Shown here: one piece after another, positions 9,183 to 19,181 of the stretch
How the letters are laid out: each line of letters begins with the position of its first letter
Position numbering within the stretch: the stretch's first letter is position 1
NCBI RefSeq assembly: GCF_016508585.1
Contig: NZ_JADVOP010000018.1
Location: forward strand, 18,011 to 82,010
Direction: 5' to 3'
From: Acinetobacter baumannii
GTDB taxonomy: Bacteria; Pseudomonadota; Gammaproteobacteria; Pseudomonadales; Moraxellaceae
Length of the DNA stretch: 64,000 nt
The notes under the pieces: model-generated
What the model was told of the DNA's origin: nothing
The model's database searches: none
The model's input: only the letters and a program-made list of their open reading frames with translations
Made by a program: the position numbers and the translations under genes

Positions 9183-9785
9183 ATGACAGATTTAACAAAT
9201 ATTGTTGAAATTTTAGCAAAACAAGCACTTGGCGGACAACAACAATCACAGGGCGGGCTTGGTGGCGGATTAGGCGGTGTATTAGGTTCAGTACTTGGCG
9301 GTTTAGGTGGTCAACAACAGTCACAAGGCGGAGGTTTGGGTGGTGTATTGGGCTCAGTGCTTGGTGGCTTGACAGGGGGGCAGCAGCAACAAGCTCCGCA
9401 GGCGAGTGGTTTTAATGCATCTTCATTACTGATTGCCGTTGTTCCATTGGTTTTGGGGTGGATTCAACAGAATGGCGGTTTACAAGGCGCTTTGGCTAAA
9501 TTACAGGGGGCTGGTTTAGGGGGGCAAGTGCAAAGCTGGGTTGATCCATCACAAGGCAATAGTGGGGTAAATGTCGAACAAATCCAAAGTCTATTTGGCG
9601 GTCAACAAGTTGAACAAGTTGCACAGCAGGCCAATGTTCCAACCAATGAAGTGTATGGGGCAATTTCGACTGTACTGCCTCAAATTATTGATTCACTGAC
9701 ACCGCAAGGTGAAGCAACGGATCATAATGAAGCCAATGGTGATATTCAAAATGTATTGAATCTGGTTTCTGGTTTTATGAAATAA
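9183..9785 (+). CDS. YidB/DUF937 family Gly/Gln-rich protein
   Basis: A 200-residue protein of the DUF937 (YidB-like) family. Residues 17-75 are a low-complexity block built from two copies of a unit like GLGGVLGSVLGGL separated by QQQSQ runs. A hydrophobic segment, SLLIAVVPLVLGWIQQNGG (about 80-98), and a conserved C-terminal part with an Asn-rich end (NGDIQNVLNLVSGFMK) follow. No signal peptide is seen. Function is unknown. It has an AAGGA ribosome binding site, its own promoter region and a terminator, so it is probably monocistronic. Confidence 0.75.
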   Translation: MTDLTNIVEILAKQALGGQQQSQGGLGGGLGGVLGSVLGGLGGQQQSQGGGLGGVLGSVLGGLTGGQQQQAPQASGFNASSLLIAVVPLVLGWIQQNGGLQGALAKLQGAGLGGQVQSWVDPSQGNSGVNVEQIQSLFGGQQVEQVAQQANVPTNEVYGAISTVLPQIIDSLTPQGEATDHNEANGDIQNVLNLVSGFMK

Positions 9786-9802
9786 ATTTTATTTTTACAA
9801 TA

Positions 9803-9838
9803 AAAAAGCCAGTGAAGATGTTCTTAACTGGCTTTTGT
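9803..9838. terminator. Bidirectional terminator
   Basis: Hairpin with AAAGCCAGT / ACTGGCTTT arms and A- and T-runs on the two sides, placed between the convergent YidB-like and lipoprotein genes. Confidence 0.85.
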
Positions 9839-9842
9839 TGAT

Positions 9843-10568
9843 TTATTTGGACTGAGGTTCAGGATCATCACCAATTGCTTCACTGCTCTTCACTTCACCA
9901 CTGGCCTTTCTTTTAATATATTTGATTTGACCATAACCTTCAGCATACCATTCATCTAAAGTACCATCGCCAATTTGTGAAACAAAATGACATGCATTGT
10001 TGAATTTTAAGGTATTATCATCATTGTCAATCAAAATAAGATTTTCAAAACCAACAAATTCGATATCAACCGTTTTATTATTTTCAGATCTATCCGTGTT
10101 GTCTACTTGAGATTCGATAACAGCATTATAAGTCATCTGAAATTTTTGATGTGGCTTGAGGTTGGATGGAAAGGTGGGAAGAGGTGCCTGGTAGGTGGTT
10201 TTTACCAATACATCATTGGGATCTGAACCAAGCGCAGCAATACCGTAATCTAAATTCGCCAACATGGTGCGACCTGTAGGGTCGTAGATATAATCCGTTC
10301 GAACACCAGCACCTTGTCTCACGATCGCAATTGCATTTTGATTGTTGAAGGTCGTCGGAACAATCTGTATTTCAGTTTCATCGCTATTGTTCAGCGTGAA
10401 CTTTTTATTAGGTTCAAGCTTAAAACAATCATCTGAATTTGCAGCTTTCAGCGGTTTTTCTTCGACTGCTTTTTCAGCCTGATGCACTGTATTGTCATGC
10501 GATTTATTTTTAGAGCATGCAACAGTCAAGATTGAAAGCAGGCTGATAATAACGACAGTTTTGTTCAT
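9843..10568 (-). CDS. Putative lipoprotein of unknown function
   Basis: A 241-residue protein with a type II signal peptide; the lipobox is LTVAC, with the lipidated cysteine at about residue 18. The early mature part is charged and low in complexity (KNKSHDN and KAVEEKPLKAAN), followed by a beta-rich domain with two cysteines (in DDCFKLEPNKKF and NNACHFVSQ) that could form a disulfide. I do not recognise a family. It lies alone between terminators, so it is likely monocistronic and membrane-attached, facing the periplasm or surface. Confidence 0.65.
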   Translation of the reverse strand: MNKTVVIISLLSILTVACSKNKSHDNTVHQAEKAVEEKPLKAANSDDCFKLEPNKKFTLNNSDETEIQIVPTTFNNQNAIAIVRQGAGVRTDYIYDPTGRTMLANLDYGIAALGSDPNDVLVKTTYQAPLPTFPSNLKPHQKFQMTYNAVIESQVDNTDRSENNKTVDIEFVGFENLILIDNDDNTLKFNNACHFVSQIGDGTLDEWYAEGYGQIKYIKRKASGEVKSSEAIGDDPEPQSK

Positions 10569-10625
10569 TTTTATCCTAAACGATAAAGTGTAAATTTCAC
10601 GACGCTATTTTTAACGATGAGCTGA

Positions 10626-10660
10626 TAAAAAACAACCATATTCTTAACAAATATGGTTGG
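10626..10660 (-). terminator. Terminator of the glnL-glnG operon
   Basis: A 10-bp perfect stem (CAACCATATT / AATATGGTTG, 7-nt loop) followed on the minus strand by a T-run, 28 bp after the glnG stop codon. Confidence 0.8.
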
Positions 10661-10687
10661 AGTAAAAGTTGAATTTATAAATTGATT

Positions 10688-12172
10688 TTAATCTGATAAT
10701 GCTGTTTTATCTTCCTCTTCATCATCCTCGGTGGAATCCATACCGAGCTCTTTGAGTTTGCGGGTGAGTGTATTGCGTCCCCAGCCAAGTAACTCAGCGG
10801 CATGACGTTTGCGACCACGTGTTTGCTGGAGTGCAGCATTAATCAACGTCCGTTCAAACATCGGCGTGGCAATGTCTAAGATTTTCATCTCACCATTTTT
10901 TAGTTTTTGAATCGCCCATTGACCTAGAAGTTCATCCCAGTGGTGCAGTGCTATGCGATCAACGCCTGCCTGGATTTGTCCTTGATCATCGGTTTTGCTG
11001 ATAGGGATCTGTTTCAACTCAGATGGCAAGTCTTCTGGATAAACTTCACGACCCGTGATCATGACAGTCAGCCATCGGCACGTATTTTCCAGTTGACGTA
11101 CATTACCTGGCCAAGGAAGTTTCTGAATATATTCTTGTGTTTCAGGGCGCAAGATTTTTGGACTTACGCCAAGCTCTTTACCGGCACGTGCTAGAAAGTG
11201 CTGTGCCAGCATCGGAATATCTTCGGAGCGATGTGCCAGTTTAGGAATATGGATACGAATAACATTTAAACGATGATACAAGTCTTCGCGGAAACGACCG
11301 TCATGTACAAGTTTTTCTAGATCCTGGTGTGTAGCAGCAACAATACGTACATCTACACGTACAGGAATGTGTCCTCCAACACGATAGAACTCGCCGTCAG
11401 CCAAAACGCGCAGCAAACGGGTTTGGGTTTCAAACGGCATATCGCCGATTTCATCCAAAAACAGCGTACCGCCGTTGGCCTGCTCGAAACGTCCTTGACG
11501 TTGGGTGTTTGCCCCTGTAAATGCACCTTTTTCATGTCCAAATAATTCGGTTTCAATCAAATCTTTTGGAATGGCGGCCATGTTTAAAGCAATAAAAGGT
11601 TTACTGCTTCTGGGTGAATGGCGATGCAAAGCATGTGCAACCAATTCTTTCCCTGTTCCTGACTCACCGTTGATTAATACAGTGATATGAGATTGAGAAA
11701 GTCGACCGATTGCACGGAAAACTTCTTGCATGGCAGGGGATTCGCCAATGATCTCAGTTGATTGAATCGGTGTCGCTTTAGCCGACTCTTGTTGCTGTAA
11801 TTTATTGATGTGTAAAATGGCCCGGTTGACCAGCGCAAGTGCTTCATCAATATCAAATGGTTTTGGCAGATACTCAAAGGCACCAGTTTGATAGCTGGAT
11901 ACCGCAGACTCTAAATCCGAGTGTGCTGTCATGATGATCACCGGAAGATCGGGATAACTTCCTTTGACCTTACCTAAAAAGGTAAGACCATCAATACCCG
12001 GCATGCGAATATCCGTCAAAATAACATCGGGTGCATGAGTGGGTAACTGATCTAAAGCAGATTGTGCTTCTTCAAAACTGGTGACATCAAAGCCTTCTTC
12101 TTTAAATGTTTTTTCCAAGACCCAACGCATGGCACGGTCGTCATCGATCACCCAAATTTTATTATGCGACAT
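10688..12172 (-). CDS. glnG: Nitrogen regulation response regulator NtrC
   Basis: Phosphorylated activator of sigma-54 promoters for nitrogen assimilation. The start chosen is ATG at 12172 (494 residues), which has a GGGAG ribosome binding site; a longer frame adds 21 residues unlike the family. Order: receiver domain with DDD and the phospho-Asp in VILTDIRMPG (about 54), AAA+ domain with GESGTGKELVA (Walker A) and the sigma-54-contacting GAFTGA, then a Fis-type helix-turn-helix (RHAAELLGWGRNTLTRKLKE). It ends in an acidic tail. The start overlaps the 3' end of glnL by 11 bp, so the pair is coupled. Confidence 0.93.
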   Translation of the reverse strand: MSHNKIWVIDDDRAMRWVLEKTFKEEGFDVTSFEEAQSALDQLPTHAPDVILTDIRMPGIDGLTFLGKVKGSYPDLPVIIMTAHSDLESAVSSYQTGAFEYLPKPFDIDEALALVNRAILHINKLQQQESAKATPIQSTEIIGESPAMQEVFRAIGRLSQSHITVLINGESGTGKELVAHALHRHSPRSSKPFIALNMAAIPKDLIETELFGHEKGAFTGANTQRQGRFEQANGGTLFLDEIGDMPFETQTRLLRVLADGEFYRVGGHIPVRVDVRIVAATHQDLEKLVHDGRFREDLYHRLNVIRIHIPKLAHRSEDIPMLAQHFLARAGKELGVSPKILRPETQEYIQKLPWPGNVRQLENTCRWLTVMITGREVYPEDLPSELKQIPISKTDDQGQIQAGVDRIALHHWDELLGQWAIQKLKNGEMKILDIATPMFERTLINAALQQTRGRKRHAAELLGWGRNTLTRKLKELGMDSTEDDEEEDKTALSD

Positions 12173-13268
12173 GGTTAGACTCCCAAGGTAAATATAGGCT
12201 AAATACTGTTTTTCCAGGAACAGATTGACATTCAATCATTCCGTTATGTTGATGCATGATATTTTGTGCAATGCTTAAACCAAGCCCGGTTCCTTTAGCT
12301 CGACCTGTGACAAGTGGATAAAACACCGATTCCAGAATTTCTTCGGGTACACCAGGACCGTTATCTTCAATATCAATACGAATGGCTGATTTGTTTAATA
12401 CGCCATTAATGGTGACCAAACGTTGAATGCGGGTACGCAATATTAATTCGGGTTGATGATCAACGAAGAATTCTCGATTTTCAGTCATCGCCTGAACTGC
12501 GTTGACGCTAATATTCAGCATGACTTGAATGAGTTGGTCTCGGTCTGCTTTTACGTCAGGTAAAGAAAGATCGTAGTCACGCGTAATTTTAATTTTTTTC
12601 TTGGTTTGGTTGGCGATGAGTGAGCGAACACGTTCCAGCGGTTCATGAACATTGACCGCTTCATAACTTGGAAGTTGACGTGAACCGAGCATGGTATCTG
12701 CTAAGTTTCTTAAGCGATCAACTTCACTGATAATAATATCCGTAAATTCTGCATACTGAGGATCGTTCAAGCTTCGGGCCAACAATTGGGTTGCGCCACG
12801 GATACCCCCCAATGGATTTTTAATCTCATGTGCAACACCGCGAATGAGCTGTCGTGCGACTTGATGTTGTTGAATGAGATTCTCTTCTTTTGAGATTTTC
12901 AGCATCCGATCAATCGGATTCAATTCAATTAATAATAATGGATGATAGGGTTTGCCAGTATTCAGTTGAGATACCGAGTAATCAACATGCATATCTTTAA
13001 AATTGACATTGATAATCGCTTCACGCCGTGTATAGGCTTGACCTGTTTTAATCGTGTTTTTGAGTGCATCCAAGGTATTAAAGCTATCGTTTGGTGCATG
13101 TAAGATATTGATTACAGGCTGACCAGCCGCACGGAACAAACTAATATCAAACAGGGCTTCGCAAGAGGAATTGAGATAAAAAATATTTAGATTACAATCG
13201 ACCAAAAGGATTGCTGTGGTTAAATTATCCACAAGCAGTCGATAGTCAATGGTTGGGTATTGATCCAT
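12162..13268 (-). CDS. glnL: Nitrogen regulation sensor kinase/phosphatase NtrB
   Basis: Cytoplasmic histidine kinase that phosphorylates or dephosphorylates NtrC under control of PII. The 368 residues comprise an N-terminal PAS domain (about 8-120), a dimerisation domain with the phospho-acceptor in HEIKNPLGGIRGATQLL (about residue 146), and a catalytic domain with NISVNAVQAM (N box), DNGPGVPEE (G1) and GTGLGLSIAQ (G2). There are no membrane segments, as expected. It is the first gene of the pair with glnG. No glnA is next to it. Confidence 0.93.
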   Translation of the reverse strand: MDQYPTIDYRLLVDNLTTAILLVDCNLNIFYLNSSCEALFDISLFRAAGQPVINILHAPNDSFNTLDALKNTIKTGQAYTRREAIINVNFKDMHVDYSVSQLNTGKPYHPLLLIELNPIDRMLKISKEENLIQQHQVARQLIRGVAHEIKNPLGGIRGATQLLARSLNDPQYAEFTDIIISEVDRLRNLADTMLGSRQLPSYEAVNVHEPLERVRSLIANQTKKKIKITRDYDLSLPDVKADRDQLIQVMLNISVNAVQAMTENREFFVDHQPELILRTRIQRLVTINGVLNKSAIRIDIEDNGPGVPEEILESVFYPLVTGRAKGTGLGLSIAQNIMHQHNGMIECQSVPGKTVFSLYLPWESNHVA

Positions 13269-13631
13269 TAGCAGAGCTTTCCTGTCTTAAAATAGCGCAA
13301 TGGCATCTGCACCTCTATTCTATTTATCCCAATCAAGGGTATTGAATTGATATAAATCGTGCTCATATAAAGCAAGATGCACGCCAACTTTTATTTATTG
13401 CGCGGTTTTCTTACATGAATAATAAAAATTGCGCATTTAATGACCTTTCTTCCCGATAGATCAGCAATCACGATATTAAGTTATCATGATAGTGTTCCAA
13501 AATAGTGCATTGTTGGAATTTTATTGTTTGATTGGATGTATTTTGGTGCATTATACAAAGAGTCGTGTTTCCACCTGTTTTTATCTTTGGAAAAGTCATA
13601 CAATACGCGGATTATAGTGGAGCGCAGATTC
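13269..13631. other. Divergent promoter region between glnL and rimO
   Basis: 363 bp holding the promoters of the two divergent transcripts. The reading frame of rimO extends upstream into it, but that part lacks family similarity. A short palindrome TATCATGATA lies near 13481-13490. No gene or RNA was recognised. Confidence 0.45.
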
Positions 13632-14975
13632 ATGAAGTCCCCCAAAGTCGGTTTTGTATCTTTAGGTTGTCCTAAGGCATTGGTAGATTCTGAACGAATT
13701 TTAACTCAGTTGAAAACTGAAGGTTATGATGTTGCATCAGATTATGATGGTGCTGATTTAGTTGTTGTGAACACCTGTGGTTTTATTGAATCTGCAGTAC
13801 AAGAGTCTTTAGATGCAATTGGCGAAGCCATGAGTGCAAATGGTCGTGTAATTGTTACAGGCTGTTTAGGTAAAGATGAAGACAAGATTCGCCAAATGCA
13901 CCCCAATGTACTTAAAGTTACAGGTGCGGCTGCATATCAGGAAGTAATGGAAGCTGTACATCAGTATGTTCCAGAGCCACCTAAGCACAACCCTTTTATT
14001 GACCTTGTCCCAGAGCAAGGAATTCGTTTGACCCCAAAACATTATGCCTATTTGAAAATATCGGAAGGATGTAACCATCGTTGCACATTCTGTATTATTC
14101 CAAGTATGCGTGGTGATCTTGTATCACGTCCTGTTGGTTCAGTGTTGAGTGAAGCGCAAGCATTGAAAAAAGCAGGAGTGAGAGAAGTCTTGGTGATTTC
14201 ACAAGATACTTCGGCTTATGGTGTGGATACCAAATATAAGCTTGATTTCTGGAATGGCCAGCCTGTTAAAACCAAATTCTATGACATGTGTGAAGCATTG
14301 GGTCAATTGGGAATTTGGGTACGTTTACATTATGTTTATCCTTATCCGCATGTGGATGCCGTGATTGACTTAATGGCGCAAGGTAAAATCCTGCCATATC
14401 TAGATATTCCTTTTCAACACGCCAGTCCGCGCATCTTAAAATTGATGAAGCGACCAGCCCATAGTGAAAATACATTAGAGCGTTTAAAATTATGGCGTGA
14501 GAAATGCCCTGAATTGGTGATTCGCTCTACATTTGTAGTAGGTTTCCCTGGTGAAACTGAAGAAGATTTCCAGATATTACTTGACTGGCTGCAAGAAGCT
14601 CAGCTTGATCGTGTAGGTTGTTTTACTTACTCACCTGTTGAAGGTGCGACTGCCAACGATTTACCCGATCACGTTCCAGAGGAAATCAAGCAACAACGCT
14701 ATGAACGTTTTATGGAAGTTCAGCAGGCGATTTCTGCGGCCAAACTACAACAGCGTATCGGTCAGACGATGACTGTGTTGGTCGATGGACTGGAAGATGA
14801 ATTCCCAGTGGCTGTTGCGCGTTCTTATGCGGATGCACCTGAAATTGATGGTAACGTATTTGTTGAAGATATCGATAAATCGTTGATTAAGGCAGGTGAC
14901 TTACTTGAAGTCGAAATCACAGATGCAGATGAATACGATTTATTTGCAAAGTTGATCAAAATTAAATCGGCATAA
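13632..14975 (+). CDS. rimO: Ribosomal protein S12 methylthiotransferase
   Basis: A radical-SAM enzyme that adds a methylthio group to an aspartate of ribosomal protein S12. The ATG at 13632 (447 residues) is preferred over an upstream start that would add 36 unrelated residues; GGAG lies upstream. Three N-terminal cysteines for the auxiliary cluster ([22 protein letters not shown]) are followed by the radical-[11 protein letters not shown] motif (CxxxCxxC) and a C-terminal TRAM domain (about 380-447). RimO is told from MiaB by the start [16 protein letters not shown]. pyrH follows 65 bp downstream with no visible terminator. Confidence 0.95.
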   Translation: MKSPKVGFVSLGCPKALVDSERILTQLKTEGYDVASDYDGADLVVVNTCGFIESAVQESLDAIGEAMSANGRVIVTGCLGKDEDKIRQMHPNVLKVTGAAAYQEVMEAVHQYVPEPPKHNPFIDLVPEQGIRLTPKHYAYLKISEGCNHRCTFCIIPSMRGDLVSRPVGSVLSEAQALKKAGVREVLVISQDTSAYGVDTKYKLDFWNGQPVKTKFYDMCEALGQLGIWVRLHYVYPYPHVDAVIDLMAQGKILPYLDIPFQHASPRILKLMKRPAHSENTLERLKLWREKCPELVIRSTFVVGFPGETEEDFQILLDWLQEAQLDRVGCFTYSPVEGATANDLPDHVPEEIKQQRYERFMEVQQAISAAKLQQRIGQTMTVLVDGLEDEFPVAVARSYADAPEIDGNVFVEDIDKSLIKAGDLLEVEITDADEYDLFAKLIKIKSA

Positions 14976-15040
14976 AAGTAATTGATTTCAAATTGATTGA
15001 ATACGAATAAAATTGTAGATATAAGTATTGGAGTTTTGTG

Positions 15041-15769
15041 ATGTTAGATTCTAAAAAGCCACGCTATGAGCGCATTTTGCTCAAACTTTCAGGTGAGGCG
15101 CTTGCAGGTAATAAAGACATGGGGATCGATGCGCCAGTGTTGGATCAAATGTCTTTATCTATTGCTCATTTGGTAGGTTTAGGTGTGCAAGTGGGTATTG
15201 TTGTTGGTGGCGGTAATTTATATCGTGGCAGCCAATTACAAAAAGATGGGCTTGTTGGTCGTGTAACTGGCGATCAAATGGGTATGCTTGCAACTGTCAT
15301 GAATGGTCTGGCATTACGTGATGCATTGGTGCGTCGTAACATTAAAACACGTTTAATGTCTGCGCTTCCAATTGGTGCGGTGGTTGAGTCTTATTCAAGC
15401 CGTGATGCAATTCGTCATTTAACTCAAGGCGAAGTTTGTGTATTCGTCGCGGGTACTGGCAACCCATTTTTTACGACCGATACAGCAGCGTGTTTGCGTG
15501 GTATTGAGATCGAAGCTGACCTGATCTTGAAAGCAACGAAAGTGGATGGTGTCTACAATAAAGACCCAAGTAAATATGATGATGCAATTAAATATGATCA
15601 TTTAAGTTTCGATCAAGTTTTAGATGAGAAACTTGGTGTAATGGATTTGACGGCAATTTGTTTGTGTCGTGACCATAATGTGCCACTACAAGTGTTTGAT
15701 ATGAACAAATCAGGCGCATTACTTTCTGTAGTGATGGGGGAAAAAGAGGGTACACACGTTACAAACTAA
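15041..15769 (+). CDS. pyrH: Uridylate kinase (UMP kinase)
   Basis: Phosphorylates UMP to UDP for RNA and UDP-sugar synthesis; cytoplasmic hexamer of the amino-acid-kinase fold, activated by GTP and inhibited by UTP in the family. 242 residues from the ATG at 15041, 7 bp after GGAG; a GTG one codon earlier is less likely. Motifs: LLKLSGEAL near the N terminus, [33 protein letters not shown], and [14 protein letters not shown]. It heads the translation and envelope operon. rpsB and tsf, its usual upstream neighbours, are absent here. Confidence 0.96.
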   Translation: MLDSKKPRYERILLKLSGEALAGNKDMGIDAPVLDQMSLSIAHLVGLGVQVGIVVGGGNLYRGSQLQKDGLVGRVTGDQMGMLATVMNGLALRDALVRRNIKTRLMSALPIGAVVESYSSRDAIRHLTQGEVCVFVAGTGNPFFTTDTAACLRGIEIEADLILKATKVDGVYNKDPSKYDDAIKYDHLSFDQVLDEKLGVMDLTAICLCRDHNVPLQVFDMNKSGALLSVVMGEKEGTHVTN

Positions 15770-15842
15770 TGTACGTGTGGGATAAAGCTCTTTATACTAC
15801 TGCAATTTTACGTTATACACATTTATAAGTAAGGAAGATCAT

Positions 15843-16397
15843 ATGATTAACGATCTTAAAAAAGACGCTGAAGACCGTATGAACAAATCATTAGAGTCTT
15901 TGGAGCATGGTTTTGCAAAGGTTCGTACAGGTCGTGCGCATCCATCAATCCTCAATGGTGTTATGGTTCCTTACTATGGTTCTGATGTGCCATTAAACCA
16001 AGTTGCAAACGTTGGTGTTGAAGATTCACGTACTTTATTGGTACAGCCGTTTGAGCGTTCAATGGTATCTGCAATTGATAAAGCGATTCGTGAATCTGAC
16101 TTGGGTTTAAACCCTGTGACTGCTGACTCAATTCGTGTGCCGATGGCTGCATTGACTGAAGAAACCCGTAAGGATATGCAGAAAGTTGCGCGTAATGAAG
16201 CTGAAAATGCAAAAGTTGCGATCCGCAACATTCGCCGTGATGTTTTGGGTGATATTAAGTCATTGTTGAAAGATAAAGAGATTTCTGAAGATGATGAGCG
16301 TCGTGCAGGTGATGATATCCAAAAAATTACAGACAAGTTTGTTGCTGAAGTAGATAAACGTCTTGCTGCTAAAGAAGCTGAATTGATGAAGGTCTAA
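15843..16397 (+). CDS. frr: Ribosome recycling factor
   Basis: Splits post-termination ribosomes together with EF-G. The 184 residues have the typical start ([12 protein letters not shown]) and the conserved [17 protein letters not shown]-like [14 protein letters not shown], and [16 protein letters not shown]. The gene follows pyrH by 73 bp and precedes uppS by 8 bp, the common gammaproteobacterial order. A GGAAG ribosome binding site precedes the ATG. Essential in all bacteria studied. Confidence 0.97.
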   Translation: MINDLKKDAEDRMNKSLESLEHGFAKVRTGRAHPSILNGVMVPYYGSDVPLNQVANVGVEDSRTLLVQPFERSMVSAIDKAIRESDLGLNPVTADSIRVPMAALTEETRKDMQKVARNEAENAKVAIRNIRRDVLGDIKSLLKDKEISEDDERRAGDDIQKITDKFVAEVDKRLAAKEAELMKV

Positions 16398-16405
16398 GAT
16401 TTATA

Positions 16406-17155
16406 ATGACCACATCTGAAGACAACCATCTTCCAAAACATGTTGCCATCATTATGGATGGCAACAATCGTTTTGCTAAAAAGAAACAGCTACAAAAAGG
16501 CGATGGACACCGTGAAGGTAAAAATGTCCTTGATCCAATTGTAGAGCATTGCTGTAAAGTGGGTGTTCAAGCTCTGACTGTGTTTGCGTTTTCAAGTGAA
16601 AATTGGAATAGACCGCAGTATGAGGTTGATTTGTTAATGAAATTGTTGGAAGAAACAATTCATGAGCAGATCCCCCGTATGGAAAAATTCGAAATCGCGT
16701 TGAGATTTATTGGTGATCGTAGTCGGCTTTCTCCAGAGCTACGTGAATTAATGTTGCATGCTGAACAAAGGACTGCTAAGTTCAGTAACATGACTTTAAC
16801 AATTGCTGTGAGTTATGGTGGTATGTGGGACATTACGGATACTGCACGTAAACTTGCGCAACAAGTTAAAGATCAAAAAATTGATGTGAATCAAATCAAT
16901 ACTGAATTATTTGCACAACAAATAAGTTTAGGGGATTTGCCACCTGTAGATTTGTTGATTCGTACTGGCGGCGATTACCGATTATCTAACTTTTTATTGT
17001 GGCAAGCTGCCTATGCTGAGTTGTATTTTACTCAGACGCTGTGGCCTGAGTTTACAGTACAAGAACTGGATTATGCGTTTAATATTTTTTCAGGGCGAGA
17101 AAGACGTTTCGGAAAAACATCTGAACAAATTCAACAAGAACATATAGAGAACTGA
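16406..17155 (+). CDS. uppS: Undecaprenyl diphosphate synthase (cis-prenyltransferase)
   Basis: Condenses isopentenyl units onto farnesyl diphosphate to make the C55 carrier for peptidoglycan and O-antigen synthesis. 249 residues. Motif I reads IMDGNNRFAKK instead of the commoner MDGNGRWAKK, but the catalytic Asp and Arg are kept; FAFSSENWNRP and the C-terminal DLLIRTGGDYRLSNFLLWQ and ELYF segments are intact. It starts 8 bp after frr and ends 2 bp before cdsA. Confidence 0.95.
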   Translation: MTTSEDNHLPKHVAIIMDGNNRFAKKKQLQKGDGHREGKNVLDPIVEHCCKVGVQALTVFAFSSENWNRPQYEVDLLMKLLEETIHEQIPRMEKFEIALRFIGDRSRLSPELRELMLHAEQRTAKFSNMTLTIAVSYGGMWDITDTARKLAQQVKDQKIDVNQINTELFAQQISLGDLPPVDLLIRTGGDYRLSNFLLWQAAYAELYFTQTLWPEFTVQELDYAFNIFSGRERRFGKTSEQIQQEHIEN

Positions 17156-17157
17156 GA

Positions 17158-17982
17158 ATGTTAGAGCGGATTATAACCGCATTGGTGTTGGTTGCAGTCG
17201 TGCTGAGTTGCATGTTTGCAACAAAATCACAATATCCGATGTTAGTGTTAATGATTATCGCAGCTGGGGCGGCAGGCTATGAGTGGTTTAAACTCATGCC
17301 ACATGAATCTGACTCTGTAAAAAAATTAAAAGCTGCTGGATTTGGTTTACTGACCGCTATTTTTTCTGGTTTAGCATTATATTTTAATGATTTGGCACTT
17401 ATCCTCTGGAGTGCATCTATCCTCACTTGGTTGTGTAGTCTGTATTGGGTTAAAAATTATCCTGAATATGATGGCTGGTACAACGTTACGTTAAATATCG
17501 TTGGACTGGTACTGATCAGTGCTGCGGTCACCGCTATTTTCGAAGTATGGAAGAGTTCACCGTGGTGGCTGATGTATCTGTTTCTTTTGGTTTGGGGGGC
17601 AGACAGTGGCGCATATTTTGTTGGACGTAAATTCGGCAAACGCAAACTGGCACCGGATGTTAGTCCCAATAAATCCATTGAAGGTTTAATTGGCGGGATT
17701 GTGACAGTTGCTATTGTTATTGTCATTGTTCAATCGATTTACCTGCATTTAACGCTTTCACAACATATTCTTTTCCTTGTTCTGTCTATTGTGACGGTAT
17801 TTAGTTCAGTATTGGGCGATCTGTTTGAGTCCATGATTAAACGTCGCGCTGGAATTAAAGATTCAGGTCGTATTCTCCCAGGACATGGTGGAGTGCTTGA
17901 CCGTATTGATTCATTGCTTGCTGCAGCTCCAATTTTTGCAGCGGGAATGTATGTTTTAAAACTTATTGGTGTAGATTTATAG
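17158..17982 (+). CDS. cdsA: Phosphatidate cytidylyltransferase
   Basis: Makes CDP-diacylglycerol, the precursor of all phospholipids, in the inner membrane. 274 residues with about seven or eight membrane helices. The CDS signature near the C terminus, KRRAGIKDSGRILPGHGG followed by VLDRIDS (about 228-253), is intact. It abuts dxr, whose ATG follows the stop codon directly, and starts 2 bp after uppS. Confidence 0.95.
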   Translation: MLERIITALVLVAVVLSCMFATKSQYPMLVLMIIAAGAAGYEWFKLMPHESDSVKKLKAAGFGLLTAIFSGLALYFNDLALILWSASILTWLCSLYWVKNYPEYDGWYNVTLNIVGLVLISAAVTAIFEVWKSSPWWLMYLFLLVWGADSGAYFVGRKFGKRKLAPDVSPNKSIEGLIGGIVTVAIVIVIVQSIYLHLTLSQHILFLVLSIVTVFSSVLGDLFESMIKRRAGIKDSGRILPGHGGVLDRIDSLLAAAPIFAAGMYVLKLIGVDL

Positions 17983-19179
17983 ATGTCACAATCTGTTTGT
18001 ATATTAGGTGTTACAGGTTCTATCGGGCGCAGTACTTTAAAAATCTTAGAACAGCATCCAGATCAGTATTCGGTTTTTGCTGTGACTGGTTATAGCCGAA
18101 TAGAAGAACTCAGTGAAATATGCAAACAGTATCGACCGAAATGTGTGGTTGTTCCTTCAACGAAGGTGGAAGAACTACAACAACGTTTGCAAGCATATCA
18201 AATCACTGAGATCGAGATTTTAACTGATGAAGATGGTTTGATTGAGGTCTCTAAACATCCAGAGGTGGATGTGGTGATGGCTGCAATCGTTGGGGCTGCT
18301 GGCTTGCTCCCTACATTGGCTGCAGTGAAAGCGGGTAAACGTGTTCTGCTTGCAAACAAAGAAGCCTTGGTGATGTCAGGGGATATCATGCTGCAAGCAG
18401 CTCAAGAACATGGTGCTCTATTACTGCCCGTGGATTCTGAGCACAATGCAATTTTTCAATGTCTACCGCAAAATTATTTACAGATTGAGCGTCAAGGCGA
18501 ACCGTTGCTGGGTGTAAAACAGGTTTTGTTGACCGCTTCAGGCGGTCCTTTTTTGAACCATACGCTTGAACAACTTGAAACAGTTACACCAGCACAGGCC
18601 TGTAAGCATCCGAATTGGTCAATGGGACAAAAAATTTCAGTTGATTCTGCAACCTTGATGAATAAAGGTTTGGAATTAATCGAAGCGTGTCATTTATTTT
18701 CAATTAAAGAACAATTTGTTACAGTTGTTGTTCATCCACAAAGTATCATTCATTCAATGGTTCAGTATGTGGATGGTTCGACTTTGGCTCAAATGGGTAA
18801 TCCAGATATGTGTACCCCGATTGCACATGCACTTGCATGGCCTGAGCGGATTCATACACATGTGCCACCATTAGATCTATTCATCCATTCACAACTTGAT
18901 TTTCAAGCACCTGATATTGTTCGTTTTCCAGCGCTTAAATTGGCTCGTCAAGCCATGCAATCTGGAGGATTGGCACCATCCATTCTCAATGCAGCCAATG
19001 AAATAGCTGTTGCAGCATTTCTACAGGAAAAGATTGCATTCTTGGAAATTTCACAAGTGGTTGAACATACTTTAAATCACGTTCAAAATGGTTCAGCAGA
19101 TTCGATTGAAACGATTTTGCAGACAGATCAACTTGCTCGCCAAGTTGCTTCACAACGCATTACACAATTGGGAAGCTGA
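17983..19179 (+). CDS. dxr: 1-deoxy-D-xylulose 5-phosphate reductoisomerase
   Basis: Converts DXP to 2-C-methylerythritol 4-phosphate, the committed step of the MEP isoprenoid pathway, using NADPH and a divalent metal. 398 residues with the NADPH-binding GVTGSIGRSTL at the N terminus, LLANKEALVMSG, the metal-binding PVDSEHNAIFQCL, the TASGGPF loop and NWSMGQKISVDSATLMNKG. It supplies the prenyl units used by uppS in the same operon. Also known as ispC. Confidence 0.97.
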   Translation: MSQSVCILGVTGSIGRSTLKILEQHPDQYSVFAVTGYSRIEELSEICKQYRPKCVVVPSTKVEELQQRLQAYQITEIEILTDEDGLIEVSKHPEVDVVMAAIVGAAGLLPTLAAVKAGKRVLLANKEALVMSGDIMLQAAQEHGALLLPVDSEHNAIFQCLPQNYLQIERQGEPLLGVKQVLLTASGGPFLNHTLEQLETVTPAQACKHPNWSMGQKISVDSATLMNKGLELIEACHLFSIKEQFVTVVVHPQSIIHSMVQYVDGSTLAQMGNPDMCTPIAHALAWPERIHTHVPPLDLFIHSQLDFQAPDIVRFPALKLARQAMQSGGLAPSILNAANEIAVAAFLQEKIAFLEISQVVEHTLNHVQNGSADSIETILQTDQLARQVASQRITQLGS

Positions 19180-19181
19180 TC

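Noticed and set aside
15974..16336. Long reverse ORF inside frr
   Set aside because: Shadow of a conserved essential gene in another frame.
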